Notes under the pieces: model-generated | Told to the model about the DNA's origin: nothing | The model's input: the letters and a program-made list of their open reading frames with translations, nothing else | Database searches by the model: none | In this document: piece by piece, positions 49,900 through 58,228 of the stretch | How the letters are laid out: each line of letters opens with the position of its first letter | Numbering within the stretch: the first letter of the stretch is position 1 | Assembly: GCA_026418055.1 (NCBI GenBank) | Contig: JAOACB010000004.1 | Coordinates: forward strand, 29,964-93,963 | From: Fimbriimonadales bacterium | GTDB taxonomy: Bacteria > Armatimonadota > Fimbriimonadia > Fimbriimonadales > Fimbriimonadaceae | Length of the DNA: 64,000 nucleotides | Direction: 5' to 3' | Position numbers and translations under genes: made by a program

Positions 49900-50852
49900 G
49901 CCAGGCTTCTGCTGACAGGCACCGGCACGGTCGCCAGCGCCTCCCGGATCGCATCCTCGACGGTGGACCCGCGCAGACCAAGGTCCGGTTGGGCGATCAC
50001 TCTGTGGGCCAGCACCGGCACGGCCATCGCCTTCACGTCGTCCGGCCGCACGAACTCGTGGCCCTCGAGCGCCGCATGCGCCTGGGCCGCGCGCATCAGG
50101 TGCAGCGAGCCTCTGGGAGAGGCGCCCATCATGAAACGGGAGGACTCGCGCGTCGCCTGCACGATGTCGACGATGTAGGCCCTCACGCTCTCCGGGACGA
50201 ACACGCCGCGAACCGCCTGCTGGAGATCCAGCAGCTCGGTCGGCTCGATGGCCTGGCGGACGGTCTCGAGCGGGTGCGCTTGCCGCTGCTCGCCGAGGAT
50301 GCGCACCTCGCTGTCCCGGTCGGGATAGCCAAGGGAGATCCTCGCGAAGAACCGATCCAATTGGGCCTCGGGAAGCGGGTACGTGCCCGTCATCTCGATG
50401 GTGTTCTGCGTGGCGATCACGAAGAACGGGATCGGCAACGGGCGGGTCTCGCCGTCCACGGTGACTTGCCTCTCCTCCATCGATTCGAGCAGCGCCGACT
50501 GCGTCTTGGGGGTCGCCCGGTTGATCTCGTCGGCGAGGATCACGTTGCCGAAGATGGGGCCGGGCCGGAAGTCGAAGCGGGCCTCGCGCTGGTCCCACAC
50601 CGACGAGCCGGTGATGTCGGAAGGCAGAAGGTCGGGCGTGAACTGGATGCGGCGGAACTCCCCCCCGATCGCCAAGGCGAGAGACTTGGCCAGCGTGGTC
50701 TTGCCCACGCCGGGGATGTCCTCGATGAGCAGGTGGCCGTTGCTGACCAGCGCCACAACCGCCGTCCGCACCGTCTCGTGCTTGCCGACGATCGCCTTCT
50801 CGACCTCCTCCACGATGCGGCCGGCTTTCACGGCCACGTCCGTAACCTGCAT
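49896..50852 (-). CDS. MoxR-family AAA+ ATPase
   Basis: A 318-residue AAA+ chaperone-type ATPase. Walker A is IPGVGKTTLAKSLA, Walker B VILADEINRATPKTQSALLE, sensor 1 FFVIATQNTIEMTGTYPLPEAQLDRF, and a C-terminal lid contains GASPRGSLHLMRAAQAHA. It heads a four-gene unit with DUF58, transglutaminase-like and GH2-like genes. The ATG is preceded by AAGGGGGAG, a good Shine-Dalgarno sequence, which lies directly behind a hairpin. Confidence 0.93.
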   Translation of the reverse strand: MQVTDVAVKAGRIVEEVEKAIVGKHETVRTAVVALVSNGHLLIEDIPGVGKTTLAKSLALAIGGEFRRIQFTPDLLPSDITGSSVWDQREARFDFRPGPIFGNVILADEINRATPKTQSALLESMEERQVTVDGETRPLPIPFFVIATQNTIEMTGTYPLPEAQLDRFFARISLGYPDRDSEVRILGEQRQAHPLETVRQAIEPTELLDLQQAVRGVFVPESVRAYIVDIVQATRESSRFMMGASPRGSLHLMRAAQAHAALEGHEFVRPDDVKAMAVPVLAHRVIAQPDLGLRGSTVEDAIREALATVPVPVSRSLA

Positions 50853-50865
50853 GGCTCCCCCTTTT

Positions 50866-50883
50866 CCGCGTCGTGCGACGCGG
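50866..50883 (-). promoter_or_regulatory. Hairpin directly upstream of the moxR ribosome-binding site
   Basis: CCGCGTCG and CGACGCGG form 8-bp arms with a 2-nt centre. In the minus-strand transcript it ends where AAAAGGGGGAG (the SD) begins. It could be an operator in DNA or an mRNA element affecting translation or stability. Confidence 0.35.
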
Positions 50884-50994
50884 ATAACCCGTTGTACGAC
50901 ACGGCCGTTCGGCAGGTGACCTTGCCGGGACCGGAGTGCCTATCGCGGTCCCAAAGCCCGCGTCCGGTTCTTGCTCGGAGAACCCGCCGCGCGC

Positions 50995-51000
50995 TACCGT
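50995..51000 (+). promoter_or_regulatory. -10 box TACCGT abutting the AAC(3)-like gene
   Basis: TACCGT, gggcc, ATG at 51006; identical spacer to that of the binding-protein gene at 4518. Confidence 0.55.
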
Positions 51001-51005
51001 GGGCC

Positions 51006-51755
51006 ATGGACCGAAAGGCCCTTGCGGCGGCTTGGCATGAGATCGGGCTTCGGCCGGGGATGGTGGTCCTGGTCCACACGGCTCTGTCGAAGGTGGGCTG
51101 GATCGAAGGCGGCCCGGAGGTTTTCGCAAGATCGCTGGCCGACGCGGTCAGTCCCGGCGGGACGGTGCTGTTCCCCACCCTCTCCGACACCGGATGGGCC
51201 AGCCCCGAACGGCCGCCGTCGTTCCGGGTGAGCGACCGGCCGGCGCCCTGGGTCGGTAGGGTGCCTGCGGCCGCGATGAACTTGCCCGGAGCGGTGAGAA
51301 GCCTGCATCCAACCCACTCGGTGGCGGCCCTCGGCACCGACGCCGAAGCCATCGTGGCGGGCCACGAGCGCTGCGCCACTCCGTGCGCTTGGGACAGCCC
51401 GTACGGCGAGCTGGTGCGCCGGCGAGGATTCGTCCTTCTGGTGGGTTGCGACCACGAATCGAACACTTCGCTGCACCTGGCCGAGGAGTTCGCGGGGGTG
51501 CCCTACCACTTGCTGCCTGGCGTGGCGAAGTGCCCCGTGGAGGCGCCTAACGGAGCGAGGATCGCGGTGCGCACCCGCCTGCACCGGTGGGGCGTGCCGC
51601 GGCGGTTCCAGAGGCTGGACGCGGACCTGGATCACCTCGGCATCCAGCGGCGCGGACGGGTGGGAGGGGCGGAGGCCCGCTGGATCCACGCCGAACGCCT
51701 GTTCGCGTTCGCTGTGTGGCTGCTGCTGGCGAATCCCCGAGCGCTGCTCGCCTAG
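51006..51755 (+). CDS. AAC(3)-family N-acetyltransferase homologue
   Basis: A 249-residue protein of the aminoglycoside 3-N-acetyltransferase family (CoA-dependent, not GNAT). Seen: VVLVHTALSKVGWIEGG, GTVLFPTLSD, the SLHPTHSVAALG stretch, DSPYGEL and LLVGCDHESNTSLHLAEE. Chromosomal members include true resistance enzymes, YokD-like proteins and FrbF-type acyltransferases, so resistance is not implied. It is monocistronic, preceded by an abutting -10 box, and followed by a convergent tRNA-Ser. Confidence 0.85.
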   Translation: MDRKALAAAWHEIGLRPGMVVLVHTALSKVGWIEGGPEVFARSLADAVSPGGTVLFPTLSDTGWASPERPPSFRVSDRPAPWVGRVPAAAMNLPGAVRSLHPTHSVAALGTDAEAIVAGHERCATPCAWDSPYGELVRRRGFVLLVGCDHESNTSLHLAEEFAGVPYHLLPGVAKCPVEAPNGARIAVRTRLHRWGVPRRFQRLDADLDHLGIQRRGRVGGAEARWIHAERLFAFAVWLLLANPRALLA

Positions 51756-51774
51756 CCCTTCGCTCGGCCCACCG

Positions 51775-51859
51775 AGGAGGGAAGGGGATTCGAACCCCTG
51801 GACCCTTGCGGGTCTGCGGTTTTCAAGACCGCCGCATTCGACCGCTCTGCCATCCCTCC
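51775..51859 (-). tRNA. tRNA-Ser (anticodon UGA)
   Basis: A cloverleaf can be folded by eye: acceptor GGAGGGA/TCCCTCC, anticodon stem GCGGT/ACCGC with loop CTTGAAA (anticodon TGA), a long variable arm (GACCC-GCAA-GGGTC) as in serine tRNAs, and T arm AGGGG-TTCGAAT-CCCCT. CCA is not encoded. The discriminator position after the acceptor stem is T (U73), whereas G73 is usual for tRNA-Ser. Confidence 0.95.
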
Positions 51860-51877
51860 GCGGCAGGGAACGCGAGT

Positions 51878-54448
51878 TTACCTGCGGCCCTGGCGGGCCG
51901 CCGGCGAGGCGATCTCGTACCACAGCGTACGCTCTTCGCCGACGCTGAACTCCGACCACGATCCGATCCGGCGCACCCGCAGCTCCCGGGTTCTTCGTCC
52001 GCGCCCGTCCAGGGCGAACACCCGGAGTGGCCGCTGGGTCTGCAGGCGCACGACGCACGGCACCGGCTCGCAGACCGTAGGGCCCCTGCCCCAACGGTCG
52101 CCGACGGAGCTGCGGTCGGCGTTCCAGCCCATGCCTTGGTTCTCCACGCGCGAGGCCAAGGTGAGCAGCAGGGACGTCGAGGACCTCAGCGGCCTTCCGT
52201 CGCGGGGCACCAGGGTCAGCGCGGCGAAGCCCGAACCGATGCTTCCGAACCGGAACTCCGCGCCGCTCAACGCCACGCGCTTGCCGGATACCCTGCCGGA
52301 AACGGCCTTGGCCTTCTCCGCGTCCGCGCGGTAGCTGCCTTCCGCGAACGAGAGCGGCGACGGGCTGGCCTTGCCTTCGCGCACGATGCGGGTTCGGGAG
52401 CCGAGCCTCAGGGCGGTGGCCGTCCGCAAAGGATCGGGGAAGCCTCCCGCAGAGGCCCAGGCGTCGGACGCGGCTGGCAGGGCCAAGAAGGACCGCGGTC
52501 CGAGCTCGAGCACCGTGCGCTCCGAGGCCCGTGGGATCAGACCCTGTCGAAAGATCAGCGCGACGGACGGGAAGAAAGCCATCTTCGCCGGGTTTGTGCC
52601 GTGGGCGAACCATCCCTGGATGGCGTCGTTGGGCTGGCCGGAGACCGTCACGCCGTAGTCGAAGGGGTACAGCGCGTCCCAGCCGTGGAACGCCGCGAAG
52701 GTGCCCAGCAGCGGCATCTGTTCGGCCTGAGCGTCCAGAGGGGCGCAATGGTTGTACTCGCTGATGCTGTAGGGCTTGCCCGCGATGCGCCAGCGCGCGA
52801 GCTCGCCGAGCACGCCCGCGCCCGAGCCCATCTGATCGCTCATGGGGCGGTTCTCGATGCGCCACTTCACGGGGTCCCACGGGCCCTCGTAGAACCAGGG
52901 GTGCTGGTAGTAGGCGTGGTTGTCCGCCACCTCCATGGAGGCCTCGCGGTAGGGCCCCGTCAGGCCACCCCAGCTGATCTGGGTGTCGAGGATCGCGCAC
53001 CGAACGCCTAGCTCCCGCCGCAGGAACGTCCGCATGCGTTCCGAGTAGGCCCGCTCGGTGTCCGCCAAGAACAGCAGCCAGTCTTGGGTCGTGGCCAGCG
53101 TTCCGCCGCGCGGCATCTCGATCTGGCCGAAGCGGGCGTCCTCCGGCAAGCCGCCACCACGGGTTCCGGGCCTCAGCGACACGCCGGAGATCCGCACCTC
53201 GCCGGTGGAGCCGCCGAGAACGAACGCCACGCGGGCGTGGTTCGGCACCGTGTTGCGCGCGGAGAACGTGAACTCGTATTCCCTCCACTCGGGCTCCAGC
53301 GTGATCGCCTCGGACAGCCCGACCACGCGCCAGTCCGGCTGGTCGAGGTTCACGGTGATCCTCGCCGATCGGGTTCGATCGGCCCGCGCCCGGAACGACA
53401 GCGTGTACGGCCTGCCGTTCTGAAGGTTCAGGCCGGTCAGATGCGCCTGGACGTGCCAGTCGGGCCCGGGGTTCGAGCCGATGCGCACCTCGATCGAGGG
53501 GGCGGCGTCGGCCCCGCCGTCGTTGCCTGGCCGGAACTCGACGTCGCCGTTGCTCTGGTTCTCTGTCGTCCACCGGCTGCGGCCCGTGGTCAGCGACGGG
53601 CCCAGGGTGCTCGCTCCGGCGGACCACGCCCTCCGCAACGCGGCGATCGAGCCGTACTTCCTCTCGAGCCACCGGTTCCACAGCGACCGGAGCTCCCCGC
53701 GGAACGGCTCCGGCAATGTCTGCAGACCTTGTCCGAGGCCCTCCCAAGGGCTGCCCACGAGGCTGTTCTCGTTGTTGATCTCCACCACCATCAGGGCGGG
53801 GTCTTCCGAAAGCCGGGTCCCCGTGTGCGGGTTTCGCCTGGCCAGCAACCGCCGGGCGAAGTCCTGCTGCAGTCGGATCATCCTCTCGTCGAACTTGTCG
53901 ACGCGCTTTTGGAACTCGAACGGAATCTGCGCAACGCTGGCTGGCAGTCCCATCTCCGGCAGGTAAACGCGCGAGGTTTGGAGGTTGATGTTCCAGTAGA
54001 TGCCCTCGCGCTTGAGCGCCGCCAACAGGTAGTCGAACTTGTCCAGCTGGCGGGGATCGATCTCGAGATACCTTCGTCCGGGCTTCCAGAGGCCGGGGTC
54101 CACCCATCCCGCCTGGAGGTGGTGGATGCGCACCAGGTTCACCCCCATCTTCGCCAGATGCCTGGCCAGGCGGTCGGCGTCGGCTCGGGAGGGGAAGCAC
54201 TGCGCCCCGGTGATGTTGGTCGCCAGGAACCGCATCGGCCGGCCGGATCGGTCCCGCTCGGCCGCGAACCGCTCTCCGCGCGCCACGATGCGCCCGAACC
54301 TGCCCGCGGGCTTGTGGTTGAGGAACGACACGTCGGTCGCCGTGGGGGAGGCGTCGTCCCAAGGGATGACGAAGGGAAACCAGCCGGCCGGAGCGTCGGC
54401 GGGCGCCAGCATCGCGCCCGTTGCGAGCAACGAAACCCACAGTCCCAT
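51878..54448 (-). CDS. Exported clan GH-A glycoside hydrolase with inserted carbohydrate-binding-like domain
   Basis: An 856-residue exported enzyme. After a signal peptide (to about DAPAG) a TIM-barrel half has GVNLVRIHHLQAGWVD and the putative acid/base Glu in VVEINNENSLVG. A beta-sandwich of about 130 residues, near 310-440, resembles a CBM4/9 domain (HVQAHLTGLNLQNGRPYTLS). The barrel then resumes with ILDTQISWGG and a likely nucleophile in YSISEYNHCAP. The C-terminal 250 residues are beta-rich. It resembles large cellulase-like proteins of Armatimonadota and Planctomycetes. The substrate is unknown. No abutting -10 box is seen. Confidence 0.7.
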   Translation of the reverse strand: MGLWVSLLATGAMLAPADAPAGWFPFVIPWDDASPTATDVSFLNHKPAGRFGRIVARGERFAAERDRSGRPMRFLATNITGAQCFPSRADADRLARHLAKMGVNLVRIHHLQAGWVDPGLWKPGRRYLEIDPRQLDKFDYLLAALKREGIYWNINLQTSRVYLPEMGLPASVAQIPFEFQKRVDKFDERMIRLQQDFARRLLARRNPHTGTRLSEDPALMVVEINNENSLVGSPWEGLGQGLQTLPEPFRGELRSLWNRWLERKYGSIAALRRAWSAGASTLGPSLTTGRSRWTTENQSNGDVEFRPGNDGGADAAPSIEVRIGSNPGPDWHVQAHLTGLNLQNGRPYTLSFRARADRTRSARITVNLDQPDWRVVGLSEAITLEPEWREYEFTFSARNTVPNHARVAFVLGGSTGEVRISGVSLRPGTRGGGLPEDARFGQIEMPRGGTLATTQDWLLFLADTERAYSERMRTFLRRELGVRCAILDTQISWGGLTGPYREASMEVADNHAYYQHPWFYEGPWDPVKWRIENRPMSDQMGSGAGVLGELARWRIAGKPYSISEYNHCAPLDAQAEQMPLLGTFAAFHGWDALYPFDYGVTVSGQPNDAIQGWFAHGTNPAKMAFFPSVALIFRQGLIPRASERTVLELGPRSFLALPAASDAWASAGGFPDPLRTATALRLGSRTRIVREGKASPSPLSFAEGSYRADAEKAKAVSGRVSGKRVALSGAEFRFGSIGSGFAALTLVPRDGRPLRSSTSLLLTLASRVENQGMGWNADRSSVGDRWGRGPTVCEPVPCVVRLQTQRPLRVFALDGRGRRTRELRVRRIGSWSEFSVGEERTLWYEIASPAARQGRR

Positions 54449-54512
54449 GGAAGACTGCTTCCACGGTTGCGGGGGTGATTCCTGCGCGGTCCGCTGCGAC
54501 GGCTCCGCCGGT

Positions 54513-55346
54513 TCAGAAGGGCAGCTTGCTGAAGGCGAAGGCCCAAGCCTCCGGGGTCAGGGCCTTGAGCCGGGCTCCGTTCGCCGACGGCGGCCAGGCG
54601 CGGCTCGGCTCGGCGCCCAAGCTGCCCCAGCAGAACGCCGAGAACCCGCCGAAGCTCGGCACCAACGCGAAGTAGGAGCCGTGCTTGTCGAAGACCCTCT
54701 CGTAGATCGTTTCGGCGGCGTGCAGCGCGTAGGGGCAGAACACCGGGTTGTCGGCCTGCGTGACCACGATGCCTCGCGGCGAGAGCAGCCGCCGCACGTC
54801 CTGGTAGAAGTCGTCGGTGAACAGCGGCTCGCTGAGCGCCTGCTCGTCGTCCTCGTACACGTCCGTGCAGTCCACGACGATCAGGTCGTACGGTTCCAGC
54901 GCCTGCTTGACGAACGGGAACGCGTCGGCGATGTGGATCCGGACTCTCGGGTCGTCGAAGGCTCCGGCGCTCAGGTTCGGGAGATACTCCCGGCAAACCT
55001 CGATCACTTCGCCGTCGATCTCCACCAGGTCCACGTGGCGGATGCTGCTGGTGCGGCAGATCTCGCGCAGCACGCCGCCGTCACCGCCGCCCACCACGAG
55101 CGCCCGGGTCGGGTTCTCGAGAGACAGCAGAGGGATCTGCACCAGGGCCTCGTGATAGGATCGCTCGTCCAGCTCCGTCAGCTGGATGTGACCGTCCAAG
55201 AGCAGCAGCCTTCCGAACGGCATGGTGTCGATCACCTCGATCGTTTGGAACTTGGAGCGCCGCCGGTGAACGGTCTTCCCGGCCGGCATCGTCATCTCCA
55301 GCAGGTTCGGCCGAACGGGGAACGAGAGCGTCTCTCCCTGAATCAC
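54513..55346 (-). CDS. speE: Spermidine synthase (polyamine aminopropyltransferase)
   Basis: A 277-residue enzyme transferring aminopropyl from decarboxylated SAM to putrescine and releasing methylthioadenosine. Seen: SKFQTIEVIDT, LLLLDGHIQLTELDERSYHE, VVGGGDGGVLREI, VEIDGEVIEVCREYLP, the catalytic VVDCTDVYEDDEQAL and the C-terminal segment FALVPSFGGFSAFCWGS. The by-product is the substrate of the MtnP encoded at 5348. The start is GTG at 55346, where the family N-terminus begins, with TACCCT 8 nt upstream. No speD is nearby. Confidence 0.93.
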   Translation of the reverse strand: MIQGETLSFPVRPNLLEMTMPAGKTVHRRRSKFQTIEVIDTMPFGRLLLLDGHIQLTELDERSYHEALVQIPLLSLENPTRALVVGGGDGGVLREICRTSSIRHVDLVEIDGEVIEVCREYLPNLSAGAFDDPRVRIHIADAFPFVKQALEPYDLIVVDCTDVYEDDEQALSEPLFTDDFYQDVRRLLSPRGIVVTQADNPVFCPYALHAAETIYERVFDKHGSYFALVPSFGGFSAFCWGSLGAEPSRAWPPSANGARLKALTPEAWAFAFSKLPF

Positions 55347-55354
55347 GAAAGCCT

Positions 55355-55360
55355 AGGGTA
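55355..55360 (-). promoter_or_regulatory. -10-like TACCCT before speE
   Basis: Minus strand TACCCT, 8 nt before the GTG at 55346, with no SD in between. Confidence 0.45.
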
Positions 55361-55419
55361 CCTCGTCGGAAGCGGGCCGCCCAGGCCGGCGGCGCTTGCG
55401 CGTCGGAGCACGTTCCGCC

Positions 55420-55425
55420 TAAAGT
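55420..55425 (+). promoter_or_regulatory. -10 box TAAAGT with possible -35, abutting the GH31 gene
   Basis: TAAAGT, gtggtc, ATG at 55432. TTGCGC at 55396-55401 lies 18 bp upstream, one of the few plausible -35 hexamers of the series. Confidence 0.55.
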
Positions 55426-55431
55426 GTGGTC

Positions 55432-57744
55432 ATGAAGTTCACCCAAGGCGAGTGGCTGATGCGGCCGGGAGTCAAGGTCGCCTACGCGACGGAGATCTGG
55501 GACTGGGAGGTTCGCCAAGGCCAGCTGGACGCGCTCGCCACCACCAAGCCGATCCGCCACCGCGGCGACACCCTCGACGGGCCGGCTCTGAGGGTGCGGA
55601 TCGGCTCTCCCCTGCCCGACGTGCTGGCCGTGCGGATCGACCACTTCCAGGGCGACGCCTGCCGAGGACCGCAGTTCGAGCTGTTCGGCCAGCCCGGCTT
55701 CGCGCCCGAGGTCGAGCTGGGAGCGGAGGCGGCGACGGTTTCGTCGGGCCGCCTGACGGCCAGGCTGCACCGTCGAGCCTGGCGGCTGGAGTTTCTGGGC
55801 GACGGCAAGCCGCTCACGCGCAGCGCTTGGCGCCACTTGGGCTACGCGCAGGTCGAAGGGGAAGGCGCGTTCGTGCACGAGGGGCTGGGACTGTCGGTGG
55901 GCGAGTGCGTGTACGGCCTGGGAGAGCGCTTCACCGCGTTCGTCAAGAACGGCCAGGTGGTCGACATGTGGCAGGAGGACGGCGGCACCGGCAGCGAGCA
56001 CGCCTACAAGAACGTGCCCTTCTACCTGACCGACCGCGGCTACGGGGTTTTCGTGCGCCATCCGGGCAAGGTGTCGTTCGAGGTCGCCAGCGAGCGGGTT
56101 TCCCGCGTGCAGTTCAGCGTCCCGGGGGAGTGGCTCGAATACCTCGTGATCTACGGTCCGAGCCCCAAGGAGATCCTGAGCAAGTACACCGCGCTCACGG
56201 GCAGGCCCGCGCTGCCGCCCGCGTGGTCGTTCGGCCTGTGGCTGACCACTTCGTTCACCACCAGCTACGACGAAGCGACGGTGACGTCCTTCGTGCAGGG
56301 GATGGCCGAACGGGGGATCCCGCTGCACGTGTTCCATTTCGACTGCTTCTGGATGCGCGGGTTCCGTTGGTGCGACTTCCAGTGGGATCCTGAGGCGTTC
56401 CCCGATCCGGAGGGGTTCCTCGGCCGCCTGAAGCAGCGGGGCCTGCGGCTGTGCGCGTGGATCAACCCCTACATTGCGCAGCGCTCGGAGCTGTTCGAGG
56501 AGGGCGCGCGCAGGGGCTACCTGCTCCGCCGACCGGATGGCACCCCGTGGCAGACCGACCAGTGGCAGGCAGGCATGGGCATCGTGGACTTCACCAACCC
56601 CGCCGCCCGAGACTGGTTCGCCGGACACCTGGAGCGGTTGGTCGACCAAGGGATCGATTGCTTCAAGACCGACTTCGGCGAGCGCATCCCGACCGACGCG
56701 GCGTGGCACGACGGCAGCGACCCCCAACGCATGCGCAACTACTTCTCGCACCTCTACAACCGCACGGTGTTCGAGGTGCTCGAGCGCAGGCGAGGCAAGG
56801 GTGAGGCGGTGCTGTTCGCCCGCTCGGGCACAGCGGGCACGCAGAGGTATCCGGTGCATTGGGGTGGCGACTGCTGGTCGACCTTCGAGTCGATGGCCGA
56901 GACCCTGCGGGGAGGATTGTCGCTGGCTCTGTCGGGCTACGGCTTCTGGAGCCACGACATCGGCGGGTTCGAGGGCAAGCCGCCCGCGGCGGTGTACAAG
57001 CGCTGGGTGCAGTTCGGGCTTCTTTCGAGCCACAGCCGACTGCACGGCAGCAGCTCCTACCGCGTTCCGTGGGAGATCGACGAGGAGTCGGTCGAAGTCC
57101 TGCGGTTCTTCACCCGCCTCAAGTGCCGGCTCATGCCGTACCTGTACGCCAAGGCGGTCGAGGCTCACCTGACGGGCGTGCCGATGCTGCGGGCGATGCT
57201 GCTCGAATTCCCGGACGACCCGACCTGTCGCTGGCTGGACCGCCAATACATGCTGGGGGACGCGCTGCTCGTCGCGCCGGTGTTCGACGAGCAGGGGGAA
57301 GTGGAGTACTACCTGCCCGAAGGCTGGTGGACCAACCTGTTGGATGGACGCCGCGTGCAGGGCGCCCGGTGGGTCCGCGAGACGCACGGCTTCCTGAGCC
57401 TGCCTCTGATGGTGCGCGACGGCACGGTCTTGCCGGTCGGCTCGGTGGACGACCGTCCGGACTACGACTACGCCCACAACCTCTGCCTGGAGGTGTACGG
57501 CGTTCCGTCGGCGGCCACGCTGGAGATCCCCAACCTGGACGGGTCGACGAACGTGCTGGCGACGGCTTGGTCGGAAGGCGGCCAAACGGTGCTGCAGGTC
57601 GACCGGCCGCTGGACGGCTGGTCGGCTCTGCTCCTGGGCGTCGAGACCGCGGAGGTCGGAGGAGCCGACGCGGAAAGGACGCCCCGGGGTCTGCTGCTGA
57701 GGGCATCGCCGGGTTCGCAGAGGATCGTGGTCAACCGCTCTTGA
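55432..57744 (+). CDS. GH31 alpha-glycosidase, YicI-type alpha-xylosidase
   Basis: A 770-residue cytoplasmic enzyme without signal peptide. The N-terminal beta domain (VYGLGERFTAFVKNGQ), the barrel with FDCFWMRGFRWCDFQWD, the nucleophile segment CFKTDFGERIPTD and the acid/base Asp in HWGGDCWSTF match E. coli YicI alpha-xylosidase very closely, including DGSDPQRMRNY after the nucleophile. It would remove xylose from xyloglucan oligosaccharides, or glucose from similar glycosides. Single gene with an abutting -10 box; an in-frame GTG at 55426 is rejected because it lies inside that spacer. Confidence 0.92.
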   Translation: MKFTQGEWLMRPGVKVAYATEIWDWEVRQGQLDALATTKPIRHRGDTLDGPALRVRIGSPLPDVLAVRIDHFQGDACRGPQFELFGQPGFAPEVELGAEAATVSSGRLTARLHRRAWRLEFLGDGKPLTRSAWRHLGYAQVEGEGAFVHEGLGLSVGECVYGLGERFTAFVKNGQVVDMWQEDGGTGSEHAYKNVPFYLTDRGYGVFVRHPGKVSFEVASERVSRVQFSVPGEWLEYLVIYGPSPKEILSKYTALTGRPALPPAWSFGLWLTTSFTTSYDEATVTSFVQGMAERGIPLHVFHFDCFWMRGFRWCDFQWDPEAFPDPEGFLGRLKQRGLRLCAWINPYIAQRSELFEEGARRGYLLRRPDGTPWQTDQWQAGMGIVDFTNPAARDWFAGHLERLVDQGIDCFKTDFGERIPTDAAWHDGSDPQRMRNYFSHLYNRTVFEVLERRRGKGEAVLFARSGTAGTQRYPVHWGGDCWSTFESMAETLRGGLSLALSGYGFWSHDIGGFEGKPPAAVYKRWVQFGLLSSHSRLHGSSSYRVPWEIDEESVEVLRFFTRLKCRLMPYLYAKAVEAHLTGVPMLRAMLLEFPDDPTCRWLDRQYMLGDALLVAPVFDEQGEVEYYLPEGWWTNLLDGRRVQGARWVRETHGFLSLPLMVRDGTVLPVGSVDDRPDYDYAHNLCLEVYGVPSAATLEIPNLDGSTNVLATAWSEGGQTVLQVDRPLDGWSALLLGVETAEVGGADAERTPRGLLLRASPGSQRIVVNRS

Positions 57745-57778
57745 TCGAGAGGTCGCATGAACGTCGGGTCCCATCGGC

Positions 57779-58155
57779 TTGCCGCCGAAAGCCAGGGGAG
57801 GCAACAGCGATTCCCACGGGGTCGCTTCGGAGAGGGTGGCCGCCGCCGTGACCATGGACTCGGCAGGTTGCTGGGAGCAGATCGCCGCCTTGGCCCGCGA
57901 GGCTCAGGTGCTGAGCGACCGCTTCGCGGGTTTGGTGGACGCAGCCGTGGACGGAGACGTGGCGGCGGAGCGGCTCGCGCAGGAGGCGAGCGGGCAGGCA
58001 ACGGTGGTGGCTGAAACGATCCAGAGCATCGCCGCCTTGGCGCAGGAGAATGCGGCCTCGGCGCAGCGAGCGCCGCGGCCGAAGCGATGAACGCCCGAGC
58101 GGAGGAGCTGGCCGGGAGCGAGCACGAGGTGGACCGACAGGTGGCGGCTCTTTGA
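57779..58155 (+). pseudogene. Frameshifted C-terminal remnant of a methyl-accepting chemotaxis protein
   Basis: The frame from 57779 contains AALAREAQVLSDRFAGLVD and then SIAALAQENAASAQ, the last-helix pattern of MCP signalling domains. It breaks near 58070 and stops at 58081-58092. Shifting by one base after the codon for Gln (58066-58070 region) restores ASAAAEAMNARAEELAG and runs to a TGA at 58153-58155, exactly the usual MCP ending. One lost G (cag-gcg read as cagcg) explains it. The hairpin tip, HAMP and sensor parts are absent, so this is a decayed fragment. The rest of 57745-58228 holds nothing I recognise. Confidence 0.6.
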
Positions 58156-58228
58156 GAGGCCGCTGGATCCAGTTCCAGGGCAAATGAGCAGCCGCGCCTC
58201 GCGGCCTGAGCCGGGCGGACCCGGGGCG

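Noticed and set aside
51006..51755. Aminoglycoside resistance gene
   Set aside because: Family membership is clear, but chromosomal AAC(3)-fold proteins often have other roles. There is no resistance context, so only the family is reported.
57779..58092. An intact small gene in the chemotaxis-remnant region
   Set aside because: The frame ends abruptly in PRPKR, while the neighbouring frame continues the MCP pattern, so a frameshifted remnant is the better reading.
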